A stretch of DNA of 5,757 nucleotides from Ramlibacter sp. (GTDB lineage: Bacteria; Pseudomonadota; Gammaproteobacteria; Burkholderiales; Burkholderiaceae_C), in assembly GCA_028292185.1 (NCBI GenBank), contig JAQGMT010000252.1, positions 1 through 5,757 of the forward strand. Direction: 5' to 3'. The first letter of the stretch is position 1, and each line of letters begins with the position of its first letter. The position numbers and the translations under genes were made by a program. The notes under the pieces were generated by a model that made no database searches, was not told the DNA's origin, and saw nothing but the letters and a program-made list of their open reading frames with translations. Shown here piece after piece: positions 1-5,298 of the stretch.

Positions 1-262
1 CCCTATAGATAGCGAGATCCGCCTGAAACTGCAGCGGCACACTGCCGGCGCCCTCGACAACCAGGCCAGAACTATCGCAGACCAGCAAATCGTCTCCGGT
101 AATACTGCAAGGCAGGCAAGATCGCGAGAAGCGCGGCGTAGTCAGCAGAAGATCGCTCTTGGGAATACGCAGACTCAAATGCCCCCAGAGGTCGATCATC
201 TGATGCTGTGCCAGAACACGACAGACGAGGGCAAGGTCTTCCCTGACGTTATGACCTATCAC
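1..262 (-). CDS. Class II aldolase/adducin family protein, N-terminal part (runs off left edge)
   Basis: The first 87 residues of a minus-strand gene are visible. The fold signature is clear: an N-terminal helix (LALVCRVLAQHQMID, residues 10-24), the family motif GHLSLRIP (27-34, normally GHVSVR or GNVSVR), a strand ending in LLLTTPR (38-44), then DDLLVCDSSGLVVEGAG (57-73) and the helix start QADLAIYR (80-87). Known members are zinc-dependent aldolases, epimerases or decarboxylases of small hydroxy acids and sugar phosphates. The zinc-binding His-x-His motif would lie just beyond the window, so metal binding cannot be checked. The start is GTG at 262: an in-frame TAG sits directly upstream (265-263), and AAGGTG lies 8 nt before the GTG. 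His28 replaces the Asn of phosphate-binding members such as fuculose-phosphate aldolase, so a non-phosphorylated substrate is plausible. The catalytic Glu position appears to be Gln78. It is divergent from the solute-binding protein gene. Substrate unknown; family call fairly sure. Confidence 0.82.
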   Translation of the reverse strand, partial: MIGHNVREDLALVCRVLAQHQMIDLWGHLSLRIPKSDLLLTTPRFSRSCLPCSITGDDLLVCDSSGLVVEGAGSVPLQFQADLAIYR

Positions 263-270
263 CTATCATT

Positions 271-276
271 CACCTT
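271..276 (-). promoter_or_regulatory. Ribosome binding site of the class II aldolase gene
   Basis: AAGGTG on the minus strand lies 8 nt upstream of the GTG at 262. It is the only purine-rich match near the first possible start after the in-frame TAG, so it decides the GTG start. The tandem heptamer ACCTATC at 254-260 and 261-267 (plus-strand reading) spans the start codon. Confidence 0.5.
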
Positions 277-331
277 GGTTGAGCCAAATAAAAACACGGG
301 TTTCCCTCTCTCTCGGGGGTTCAAGACGGCC

Positions 332-381
332 TGGACAGCCGCTGCAGCGGCTGGACTTGGAAGTGAAGCGCATGGACTTGG
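332..381 (+). repeat. TGGAC direct repeats at 20-21 bp spacing
   Basis: TGGAC occurs at 332, 352 and 373. The last two copies extend to the identical nonamer TGGACTTGG (352-360 and 373-381). The 20 and 21 bp spacings put the copies on the same face of the helix. A degenerate TGACTTTGG follows at 391. Such phased repeats upstream of a gene are typical of regulator binding sites, but no regulator can be named. Confidence 0.45.
336..353. repeat. Perfect 18-bp palindrome, candidate operator or hairpin
   Basis: CAGCCGCTGCAGCGGCTG equals its own reverse complement over all 18 bases. It ends 53 bp before the binding-protein start codon. As DNA it could be a binding site for a dimeric regulator; as RNA it would form a GC-rich stem in the 5' leader. 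It is flanked and partly overlapped by TGGAC repeats. There is no T-run after it, so it is not an ordinary intrinsic terminator. Confidence 0.6.
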
Positions 382-406
382 CGAACACCATGACTTTGGG
401 AAAACC

Positions 407-1378
407 ATGATAGCGAAAAGACTGAGAAGTTTGCTCCTGTTGCTCCTGTGGTTGCCGGCCGTGCTACTGGCGCAGGAATCGTACCCCAGTAAGCCAATAA
501 CCATGATTGTGCCGTTCCCGCCAGGTGGCCAAGCTGACATTTCGGCGCGGCCACTTGCGGCGGCGTTGACGCGAATATTGAAGCAGCCCGTGGTGGTGAT
601 TAATCGGCCCGGTGCCTCGGGTGTCATTGGCAATCGTGCCGTGGCGGCGGCGCCAGCGGACGGCTACACGATTCTGGTTAGCTTGGCGTCAATCGTCACA
701 ATTCCGGCGGTGGACGAAATGTTTGGCCGCAAACCCGCCTACTCGATGGGCGACTTCGCGCCGCTTGCGTTGATTTCTGCCGATCCGCCCATTCTGGTGG
801 CTCGTGCCGATACGCCTTGGAAATCTGCAAACGACCTGGTCGCGTACGCAAAAGCCAATCCCGATGATCTGGTCTATTCGCATTCTGGACTGTATGGCCC
901 GGCGCATCTTCCGATGGAAATGTTTCTTAAAGAAGCTGGAGCGGAGATGCGGGGCTTGCCGGCAGTGGGCGGGGCACCAGCAATGATGCTCGTCCTTGGT
1001 GGCAGCGCTGCGATGTGGCCATCACCGCCAGCGATGGCCGGGCCGCAGATCGCCGCCGGCAAACTGCGCCCACTTGCTACTTTTGGCGCAAAGCGCGATC
1101 CGGCGTTCCCCGATGTTCCAACGCTCAAGGAGCTCGGATACAACGTGGAGTACTACGTCTGGTCCGGTGCGTTCGCTCCTGCGGGTACGCCACAGCCCGT
1201 GATTGCCGCCTTGCGCGACGCCATCCGCAAAGCCGTCGAATCGACCGAATTCAAAGCCGCCATGGCGGGCGCGAAAAGTCCAATTACCTATCTGGACGCA
1301 CCGCAATTTAGTCAATACCTGGCCAATGAGGCTCCAAGATTGCGCAGAGCGGTGGAGCGGATAGGAAAGATTGAATGA
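407..1378 (+). CDS. Bug/TctC-family tripartite tricarboxylate transporter substrate-binding protein
   Basis: A 323-residue periplasmic binding protein, the usual length of the Bug family. Residues 1-22 form a signal peptide: basic KRLR, a hydrophobic run of leucines, and likely cleavage after Ala22. The family signatures follow in order: PITMIVPFPPGGQADISAR (30-48, the first ligand loop), VVVINRPGASGVIGN, APADGYTI (usually PDGYT), AAGKLRPLATFGAKR, then FPDVPTLKELGY and WSGAFAPAGTP near the C terminus. Family members bind carboxylates and related small organic compounds, and many are orphans without adjacent TctA/TctB membrane genes; none are seen here. The open frame extends upstream to 179, but ATG 407 is chosen because the signal peptide begins there and the upstream residues have no family similarity. 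The ribosome binding site is weak (GGGA, 398-401). The neighbouring divergent aldolase-family gene suggests a shared catabolic theme. The ligand cannot be deduced. Confidence 0.9.
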   Translation: MIAKRLRSLLLLLLWLPAVLLAQESYPSKPITMIVPFPPGGQADISARPLAAALTRILKQPVVVINRPGASGVIGNRAVAAAPADGYTILVSLASIVTIPAVDEMFGRKPAYSMGDFAPLALISADPPILVARADTPWKSANDLVAYAKANPDDLVYSHSGLYGPAHLPMEMFLKEAGAEMRGLPAVGGAPAMMLVLGGSAAMWPSPPAMAGPQIAAGKLRPLATFGAKRDPAFPDVPTLKELGYNVEYYVWSGAFAPAGTPQPVIAALRDAIRKAVESTEFKAAMAGAKSPITYLDAPQFSQYLANEAPRLRRAVERIGKIE

Positions 1379-1500
1379 CAGTCGGCAGGTGCCTTGGTGG
1401 TAGGAATTGCGCTGCTTATTGGGAAGTTGGAATTGCCGAGGGTGCTGTTCTCGACGACTGACGTCTGCTTTCGGCCAAAGCGGACCTCGAGCAGAGACGG
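1379..1500. other. Gene-free spacer between convergent genes
   Basis: This 122-bp stretch lies between the 3' ends of the convergent binding-protein and response-regulator genes. It holds a direct repeat GGAATTGC (1403-1410 and 1429-1436) and the hairpin at 1463-1485. No intrinsic terminator with a T-run was found on either strand. Base composition changes around here from moderate to high GC. Confidence 0.5.
1463..1485. repeat. REP-like hairpin
   Basis: The arms GTCTGCTTT (1463-1471) and AAAGCGGAC (1477-1485) pair over 9 positions, with one G-U in RNA, around a 5-base CGGCC loop. No T-run follows on either strand, so this resembles a repetitive extragenic palindrome more than a rho-independent terminator. 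Translated on the plus strand it reads DVCFRPKR, similar to peptides I recall recurring in spurious small ORFs from dispersed repeats in alpha- and betaproteobacteria; that recollection is not checked. It could protect the 3' ends of both converging transcripts. Confidence 0.5.
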
Positions 1501-2193
1501 TTATTCGACCCGCCGGTGCCGCAGCGCCATCACGGCGAGCTCGGTGCGACTGCCGGCATGGAGCTTCTCCATGATGCCGCTGACATAGTTCTTCACCGTG
1601 CCCTCGGCAAGAAAGATCGTGCTGGCGATCTGCTTGTTGGTCATGCCTTCCGCCAGCAGCTGGAGCACCCTGGTTTCCTTGTCGCTCAAGGAGACGTCCG
1701 AGCCAGGGTCCGCCGGGCGGGCCGCCGGCGCGGGCGCGGACTCTGAAAGGCGCCGGAACTGATCCAGCACCTTGCGAGCGATCTGCGGAGTGAGCCGTGA
1801 TTCGCCGCGATGCACCGCGCGAAGCGCGTCCAGCACGTCGGCCTCGCCGGCATCTTTCAGCAGATAGGCAAGGGCGCCGGACTGGATCGCGTCGAACACC
1901 GCCTGGTCGGAGTCCAGGGTCGTGAGGACCAGCACCCGCGTCTGCGGGAGCGCAGCGGTGATTTCACGGGTCGCTGCGACGCCCCCTTTGCGCGGCATGT
2001 GCAGGTCCATCAGGACGACATCCGGCCGCAGCAGTCGTGCCAGCTCGACCGCCTGGACGCCATCGCCGGCCTCGCCGACCACCTCGATATCGCGCTCGAG
2101 GGACAGCATCAAGGCCATGCCTCGCCGCAGCAAGGCCTGGTCGTCGACGATCAACACCCGGATGCGGCGCGCGCTGCCGGGGTCCGGGTTCAT
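1501..2193 (-). CDS. NarL/FixJ-family two-component response regulator
   Basis: A 230-residue regulator. The receiver domain spans about residues 11-130: acidic pair Asp17-Asp18 in IRVLIVDDQ, phosphoacceptor Asp63 in DVVLMDLHMP, Thr91 and Lys113 (LLKDAGEADV). A Pro/Ala-rich linker (about 151-168) leads to a LuxR-type helix-turn-helix (169-225) with LSDKETRVLQLLAEGMTNKQIA and GTVKNYVSGIMEKL, the standard NarL DNA-binding signature. All key residues are present, so it should be functional. The start is ATG 2193: AAGGGGG lies 6 nt upstream and the codon overlaps the stop of the preceding small ORF as ATGA. A GTG at 2211 is possible but poorly placed. The partner is almost certainly the divergent NarX-like kinase, whose HisKA_3/HATPase module is the class that pairs with NarL regulators. 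The target genes are unknown; one candidate site is the dyad at 2418-2431. Confidence 0.93.
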   Translation of the reverse strand: MNPDPGSARRIRVLIVDDQALLRRGMALMLSLERDIEVVGEAGDGVQAVELARLLRPDVVLMDLHMPRKGGVAATREITAALPQTRVLVLTTLDSDQAVFDAIQSGALAYLLKDAGEADVLDALRAVHRGESRLTPQIARKVLDQFRRLSESAPAPAARPADPGSDVSLSDKETRVLQLLAEGMTNKQIASTIFLAEGTVKNYVSGIMEKLHAGSRTELAVMALRHRRVE

Positions 2194-2414
2194 GAGCGGC
2201 CCCCTTCGCACGGCCCGGGGGCCTCGGCCCCGTCCTCCCTCACCGCCTCGTGGATATGGCCCATCACGGGCGAGGGCAAGCGTGCCGCGAGGAACGTCAG
2301 TGTGGCGCAGACCGCATGGGCGGCCTGCGCCGGCGAGATGCCCGCGCGCAGCGCGACGCTTCGGACCAGGTCATCCATGGCCATGTCGGGCAGGCCGGTG
2401 TCGGCAGTGGCCAA
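2190..2414 (-). CDS. Small helical protein co-translated with the response regulator (DUF2267-like?)
   Basis: Up to 74 residues. The core (VRSVALRAGISPAQAAHAV, then TLTFLAARLPSPVMGHIHEA) has the look of small two- or three-helix proteins with the pattern GIS-x-QA-x-x-AV, a hydrophobic helix and a conserved LP-x-P turn. It resembles DUF2267-type stress-associated proteins, but I cannot confirm the family. The C-terminal tail is Gly/Pro/Glu-rich. Its TGA (2192-2190) overlaps the ATG of the response regulator, a classic coupling arrangement, which is the best argument that it is real. The start is uncertain: TTG 2414 gives the full frame, and ATG 2384 or ATG 2378 would give 64 or 62 residues starting near MAMDDLV. 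None has a good ribosome binding site. It has no signal peptide or membrane segment and is probably cytoplasmic. It may modulate the regulator or be a downstream effector; function unknown. Confidence 0.6.
   Translation of the reverse strand: MATADTGLPDMAMDDLVRSVALRAGISPAQAAHAVCATLTFLAARLPSPVMGHIHEAVREDGAEAPGPCEGGRS
2200..2206 (-). promoter_or_regulatory. Ribosome binding site of the response regulator
   Basis: AAGGGGG on the minus strand ends 6 nt before ATG 2193 and lies inside the 3' end of the preceding small ORF. Together with the ATGA overlap it supports the 2193 start and translational coupling. Confidence 0.6.
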
Positions 2415-2526
2415 TACGCTTCATATGGAGCAATATACGGGCTTGCCTCGGCGCTCGCCAGCCCGGTGGTCACGACTTCCGCATGACGACCGTCACTTTT
2501 CGAAGGGGCCGGCCAATGGACAGGAA
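2415..2526. promoter_or_regulatory. Divergent promoter region of the two-component system
   Basis: The gap separates the minus-strand small protein/regulator unit from the plus-strand kinase. The most AT-rich part is 2413-2437. A minus-strand TATATT (2437-2432) is the best -10 candidate, but its -35 partner is poor. The dyad at 2418-2431 sits in the same patch, where a regulator bound there could control both directions. At the kinase end is AAGGGG (2503-2508), followed 7 nt later by ATG 2516. Confidence 0.5.
2418..2431. repeat. Imperfect dyad in the divergent promoter
   Basis: GCTTCATATGGAGC is a 14-bp near-palindrome (12 of 14 positions symmetric; arms GCT-x-CAT and ATG-x-AGC). It lies just upstream of the TTG 2414 start and about 100 bp before the kinase. 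NarL-family regulators commonly bind inverted heptamers, so autoregulation is a reasonable guess, but the sequence does not match the NarL heptamer consensus. Confidence 0.35.
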
Positions 2527-2530
2527 GTGA
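2503..2530 (+). promoter_or_regulatory. Translation initiation region of the membrane kinase with a four-codon mini-ORF
   Basis: AAGGGG (2503-2508) is ideally spaced, 7 nt, from ATG 2516, but that frame reads Met-Asp-Arg-Lys-stop, with TGA at 2528-2530. The kinase frame begins at GTG 2527-2529, which overlaps this stop as GTGA. The AGGA directly before the GTG is too close to act as its own binding site. The kinase is therefore probably initiated by coupling to the mini-ORF; alternatively a single-base indel separates the true ATG from the kinase frame. Confidence 0.5.
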
Positions 2531-4338
2531 GCAAACTCGTTCAAGTGCTCGACCCGTCGCACAGCCTGGCCGCGGCGGTCGGCTGGCTTGCCGCGGCGCT
2601 GTCGCTGGGCACAACGGCCCTGACAGTGTGGCTCAGCAACTTCGCGGATCAGAACCTGCTCCTGGCCCGGGATGCCGTCATGACAGCCGGCGTCTCAGCG
2701 GTTGCCGCGGAAGTGGACAAGGCGTTGGCGTCGAAAATGCAGGCACTCCAGTCTCTGCGCACGGTCGTTCCCGCGCCGGGGGCGGCGCTTGCCCTGGCGG
2801 AGCCCGGCAAGGCGCTCGCTGAGCTGAGGGCGAACCACCCCGAGATCGAGTGGATAGGCCTGTTCGACGGCGCCGGCCGCCTGGTCAACCAGACGGCATC
2901 GCCCGATGCGTCGCCACGCGCGCGCACGGGTCAATGGATGCGCCGGTGCGATCAGGATGGCTGGTTTGGCGGCGTGCAGCAGGGCACTTTCCTGGTTGCC
3001 TGCACCCAGCTCGTGGATGCTGAAGGGCGCATCGCCGCGACGGCCGCTGCGTATCTCCCGCGAAACTGGCTGGCGGATATCGTCGCGGGGGTGCGGTCGC
3101 GCCTGAACATCGATCGCCGGGCGCAGGTGCTGGTGGTGGATGATCGTCAATACCTCCTGGCCGACACCCGCCCGGCCCCCCCGGCGGCGCACCCAGACCC
3201 GAGTCCCCCCGGCGCCGGCGCGACCAACCCGTTCTGGACGCCGGGCCAGGTGACGATCCAGCGGCTCGATAACGACGGACGACAGGTGGTCGTGCGGGCG
3301 AGCCTCGGGCCCGACTCGGCGCTGCACAGACTCGGGCTGCAAGTGCTGCTGATGCAGCCAACCGAAGTCGCGTTCTGGCGTGGCGGAGTCAACCAGCGCC
3401 GGATTGGGTTGATGTCGCTCGGCCTCAGCCTCCTGGCCGCGGTGATCGGGTTCGGCTTCGCGCGCCGCCTGACCCGGCGCCTGGCGGACCTCTCCACCGC
3501 CGTGAAGCGGGTGGGGACGAATCCCGAGGCGCGAATCGATCCGCCGGCCGGGAAGGATGAGGTCTCCGAGCTCGGCCACGCTTTCAGAGCCCTTCTGGAC
3601 CAGCTGCGGCGCGATCAGGAAGCGTTGACCGCCCTGACCCTGGAGCTGGAGCAGCGCGTCCAGGACCGGACGCGCGAGGTCGAACGCCTGGCGGCCGACA
3701 GCCGCTACGCAGCCGTGGTGCGCGAACGCCTGCGGCTGGCGCGTGACCTGCACGACACACTCGCCCAGTCGATGATGGCCATGCTCGCGCAGGTGCGCAT
3801 GCTACGCAAGCTGCACGTGCACGATCCGCAGTCCCTGGCGGCGGAGCTCGAGCGCGCCGAGCAGCTGGCGCACGACGGGTTGACCGAGGCCCGGGACGCG
3901 ATCAGCCAGATCCGTCTGAACGTGGTGCGCGATCTGGGACTGGGACCGGCGTTGAGCGGCGCGATCAGGAGATTTTCCGAACGGACGGGTATGCAGGCGT
4001 CCTACAGCAGCGATGCCCATGCCCGGAACTTCGCCGACGAACGCGCGGAGGTGGTTTTCCGGATCGCCGAGGAGGCGCTGCGCAACGTCGAGCGCCACGC
4101 CGGCGCCACGCAAGTCGAAGTTGCGTTGGCCGACATCGACGACGCCACCATCGAATTGACTCTGCATGACAACGGCGTCGGGTTCGATCCTGATGTGCCT
4201 CGCCCCGGACACTACGGCCTTCTCGGCATGAGGGAGCAGGCGCAGCTCATCGACGCGGAGTTCTCGATCAGCGCCAGGGCGGGCGGCGGCAGCACCTTGC
4301 GCTTGCGCCTGCGAGTCGGACCTGAACTTCGCCTCTGA
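2527..4338 (+). CDS. NarX-like membrane sensor histidine kinase (HisKA_3/HATPase)
   Basis: A 603-residue kinase. Domains in order: TM1 (about 14-36); a periplasmic region of about 255 residues resembling a double Cache fold (EIEWIGLFDGAGRLVNQT, then an FLVACTQLVDAEGRIAATAAAYLP stretch); TM2 (about 293-312); HAMP (about 313-365); a coiled coil (about 366-405); a HisKA_3 dimerization domain with phosphorylatable His409 in RLARDLHDTLAQSM; and HATPase with Asn520 (EEALRNVERHA), Asp548 in DNGVGFDP, and GHYGLLGMREQA (561-572). All catalytic motifs are intact. The periplasmic region carries Cys141 and Cys159, which could form a disulfide, and a Pro-rich insert (216-235). It should sense an extracytoplasmic ligand and phosphorylate the divergent NarL-type regulator. 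The open frame continues upstream to 1810, but that part only mirrors the regulator gene on the opposite strand, and TM1 begins right after GTG 2527. The signal is unknown. Confidence 0.93.
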   Translation: MSKLVQVLDPSHSLAAAVGWLAAALSLGTTALTVWLSNFADQNLLLARDAVMTAGVSAVAAEVDKALASKMQALQSLRTVVPAPGAALALAEPGKALAELRANHPEIEWIGLFDGAGRLVNQTASPDASPRARTGQWMRRCDQDGWFGGVQQGTFLVACTQLVDAEGRIAATAAAYLPRNWLADIVAGVRSRLNIDRRAQVLVVDDRQYLLADTRPAPPAAHPDPSPPGAGATNPFWTPGQVTIQRLDNDGRQVVVRASLGPDSALHRLGLQVLLMQPTEVAFWRGGVNQRRIGLMSLGLSLLAAVIGFGFARRLTRRLADLSTAVKRVGTNPEARIDPPAGKDEVSELGHAFRALLDQLRRDQEALTALTLELEQRVQDRTREVERLAADSRYAAVVRERLRLARDLHDTLAQSMMAMLAQVRMLRKLHVHDPQSLAAELERAEQLAHDGLTEARDAISQIRLNVVRDLGLGPALSGAIRRFSERTGMQASYSSDAHARNFADERAEVVFRIAEEALRNVERHAGATQVEVALADIDDATIELTLHDNGVGFDPDVPRPGHYGLLGMREQAQLIDAEFSISARAGGGSTLRLRLRVGPELRL

Positions 4339-4358
4339 AGAAGGCGCGCCCCCTCCCC

Positions 4359-5081
4359 CTAAAGGTCGGGGCAGCCCGAAGGCCCACTTCCCGGGAGATG
4401 CAGGTTGAACGTGGCGCCGCGTCCCGGGCCGGGGCTCTGGGCGGTGAGCTTGCCGCCGTGGAGCTCGGCAAGGCCTCGCGCCAGCGTGAGGCCAAGCCCG
4501 AGCCCGCCACTGAACCGCGCGTCATCCTGCTGCCCCTGCACGAACGGATCGAACACACGATCCAGAAGATCGGCGCCGATGCCAAGGCCCGTGTCGCATA
4601 CCGTGATCGAGACCGCCCCGGTCTCCAGGGCCTCGGCCTGCACCACCACGACACCGGGCTCGGCCTGGAATCTCGCCGCATTGCTCAACAGGTTGGCGAG
4701 GATCTGCGCGACCCGGGTGGCGTCCGCGACCGTCCAGATCGGATCGTCGCACCCGTGCACGAACAGCCGCTGGCCTGCCGCCTCCAGCGTGGCACGGTAG
4801 TCCGCCGCGGCGTCCCGGACGATGCTAGCCAGGTCGCATCTGGCCTTCTGCAGGGTCAATTTGCCGTGACTGAGGCAGCTCGCATCCATCAGGTCATCCA
4901 CCAGGCGCGAGATGTGTTTCACCTGCCGCCCGATGATGTCGGACGCCCGCTGCAACCGGGGATCCGCCAGGCTGGCCAGGTTGAGGATTTCCACCGCATT
5001 GCGCACGGGTGCGAGCGGATTGCGCAATTCATGCGCCATCACTGCGAGGAATTCGTTGCTGCGTAGCTGAGCGAGCGCCAT
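4359..5081 (-). CDS. Compact soluble histidine kinase without input domain
   Basis: A 240-residue protein that is essentially only a kinase core. HisKA with His17 in FLAVMAHELRNPLAPV (11-26) begins right at the N terminus; the dimerization helices run to about residue 75; HATPase follows with Asn134 in NLLSNAARF (130-138), the G1 box DTGLGIG (163-169), the F box FDPF (177-180) and the G2 box GGLGLGL (192-198), ending in ATFNLHLP. Motifs are intact. No membrane segment, PAS/GAF domain or receiver is present, whereas relatives with this H-box are usually large PAS or phytochrome hybrid kinases. ATG 5081 is chosen because AAGGGG lies 7 nt upstream; the frame stays open to 5210 without recognisable sequence. 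It converges on the NarX-like kinase with a 20-bp gap. It belongs to a different kinase class from its neighbour, so it is not a duplicate. Partner regulator unknown. Confidence 0.88.
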   Translation of the reverse strand: MALAQLRSNEFLAVMAHELRNPLAPVRNAVEILNLASLADPRLQRASDIIGRQVKHISRLVDDLMDASCLSHGKLTLQKARCDLASIVRDAAADYRATLEAAGQRLFVHGCDDPIWTVADATRVAQILANLLSNAARFQAEPGVVVVQAEALETGAVSITVCDTGLGIGADLLDRVFDPFVQGQQDDARFSGGLGLGLTLARGLAELHGGKLTAQSPGPGRGATFNLHLPGSGPSGCPDL

Positions 5082-5088
5082 GCCAGGA

Positions 5089-5094
5089 CCCCTT
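5089..5094 (-). promoter_or_regulatory. Ribosome binding site of the compact kinase
   Basis: AAGGGG on the minus strand lies 7 nt before ATG 5081, matching the type and spacing seen at 2200-2206 and 2503-2508. It fixes the start of the compact kinase against the longer in-frame alternatives. Confidence 0.6.
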
Positions 5095-5100
5095 GCGCAG

Positions 5101-5298
5101 TCAGTGCAGACTGCCGTGTCCGCGCCCCGGCGCTCGACCCGGGCCCCCAATCCGAAGCGGTACTGCCGGGGTAGCTGCTGGCCCCTGGCGAGGCCAGGCT
5201 GCGCGGGCACGCTTTCGCAGGCCGGGCCGCGCGGGAAACGCGACCGGTCGGCCCATCAACGCGGACCGGTCACCGCAAGTTCGAGCAGGGTCATTCAT
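5101..5298 (-). CDS. Possible small leader ORF upstream of the compact kinase
   Basis: A 65-codon frame starting at ATG 5298 has a very good ribosome binding site (GAGGAG, with GGAG at 5307-5304, 5 nt before the ATG). It ends 19 nt before the compact kinase start, on the same strand. The product is rich in Arg, Pro, Gly and Ala and has no recognisable domain, so it may be chance coding in GC-rich DNA. A second ATG at 5294 in another frame opens a 12-residue peptide (MTLLELAVTGPR) ending in TGA, and that frame is the kinase frame. One of the two is probably translated; which one, and whether it matters, cannot be told. Confidence 0.25.
   Translation of the reverse strand: MNDPARTCGDRSALMGRPVAFPARPGLRKRARAAWPRQGPAATPAVPLRIGGPGRAPGRGHGSLH

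Larger units (their letters stand above)
263..406. promoter_or_regulatory. Divergent control region between aldolase and solute-binding protein genes
   Basis: This 144-bp gap separates two divergent starts and must hold both promoters, although no convincing -35/-10 pair stands out on either strand. It contains a TTGG-N5-CCAA dyad at 275-287 (which fits the loose T-N11-A pattern of LysR-type regulators), an AT-rich patch at 286-296, a pyrimidine tract at 301-314, a perfect 18-bp palindrome at 336-353 and TGGAC repeats at 332, 352 and 373. The architecture suggests a regulated promoter for the binding-protein gene. No regulator gene is inside the window on this side. Confidence 0.5.

Noticed and set aside
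179..406. N-terminal extension of the binding-protein frame back to ATG 179
   Set aside because: The extra 76 codons have no family similarity, would bury the clear signal peptide that starts at 407, and overlap the minus-strand class II aldolase gene.
2193..2211. GTG 2211 as the response regulator start
   Set aside because: It lacks an upstream ribosome binding site and would place AAGGGGG inside the coding region; ATG 2193 has ideal spacing and the ATGA overlap.
1810..2526. Upstream extension of the kinase frame to ATG 1810, giving 842 residues
   Set aside because: This part is antisense to the response regulator and small ORF. It lacks domain features and precedes a natural TM1 start, so it is a by-product of high GC.
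2695..3753. 352-codon minus-strand open frame inside the membrane kinase
   Set aside because: It mirrors the kinase coding strand, is rich in Arg/His/Gln/Gly, and has no domain; the plus-strand reading has full kinase motifs.
4339..4380. Possible bidirectional terminator between the two convergent kinases
   Set aside because: Only a 4-bp CCCC/GGGG pairing is possible and there is no T-run, so no terminator can be supported in the 20-bp gap.
4398..5066. 222-codon plus-strand open frame opposite the compact kinase
   Set aside because: It is the shadow of a gene with unambiguous HisKA/HATPase motifs on the minus strand and has no recognisable features itself.
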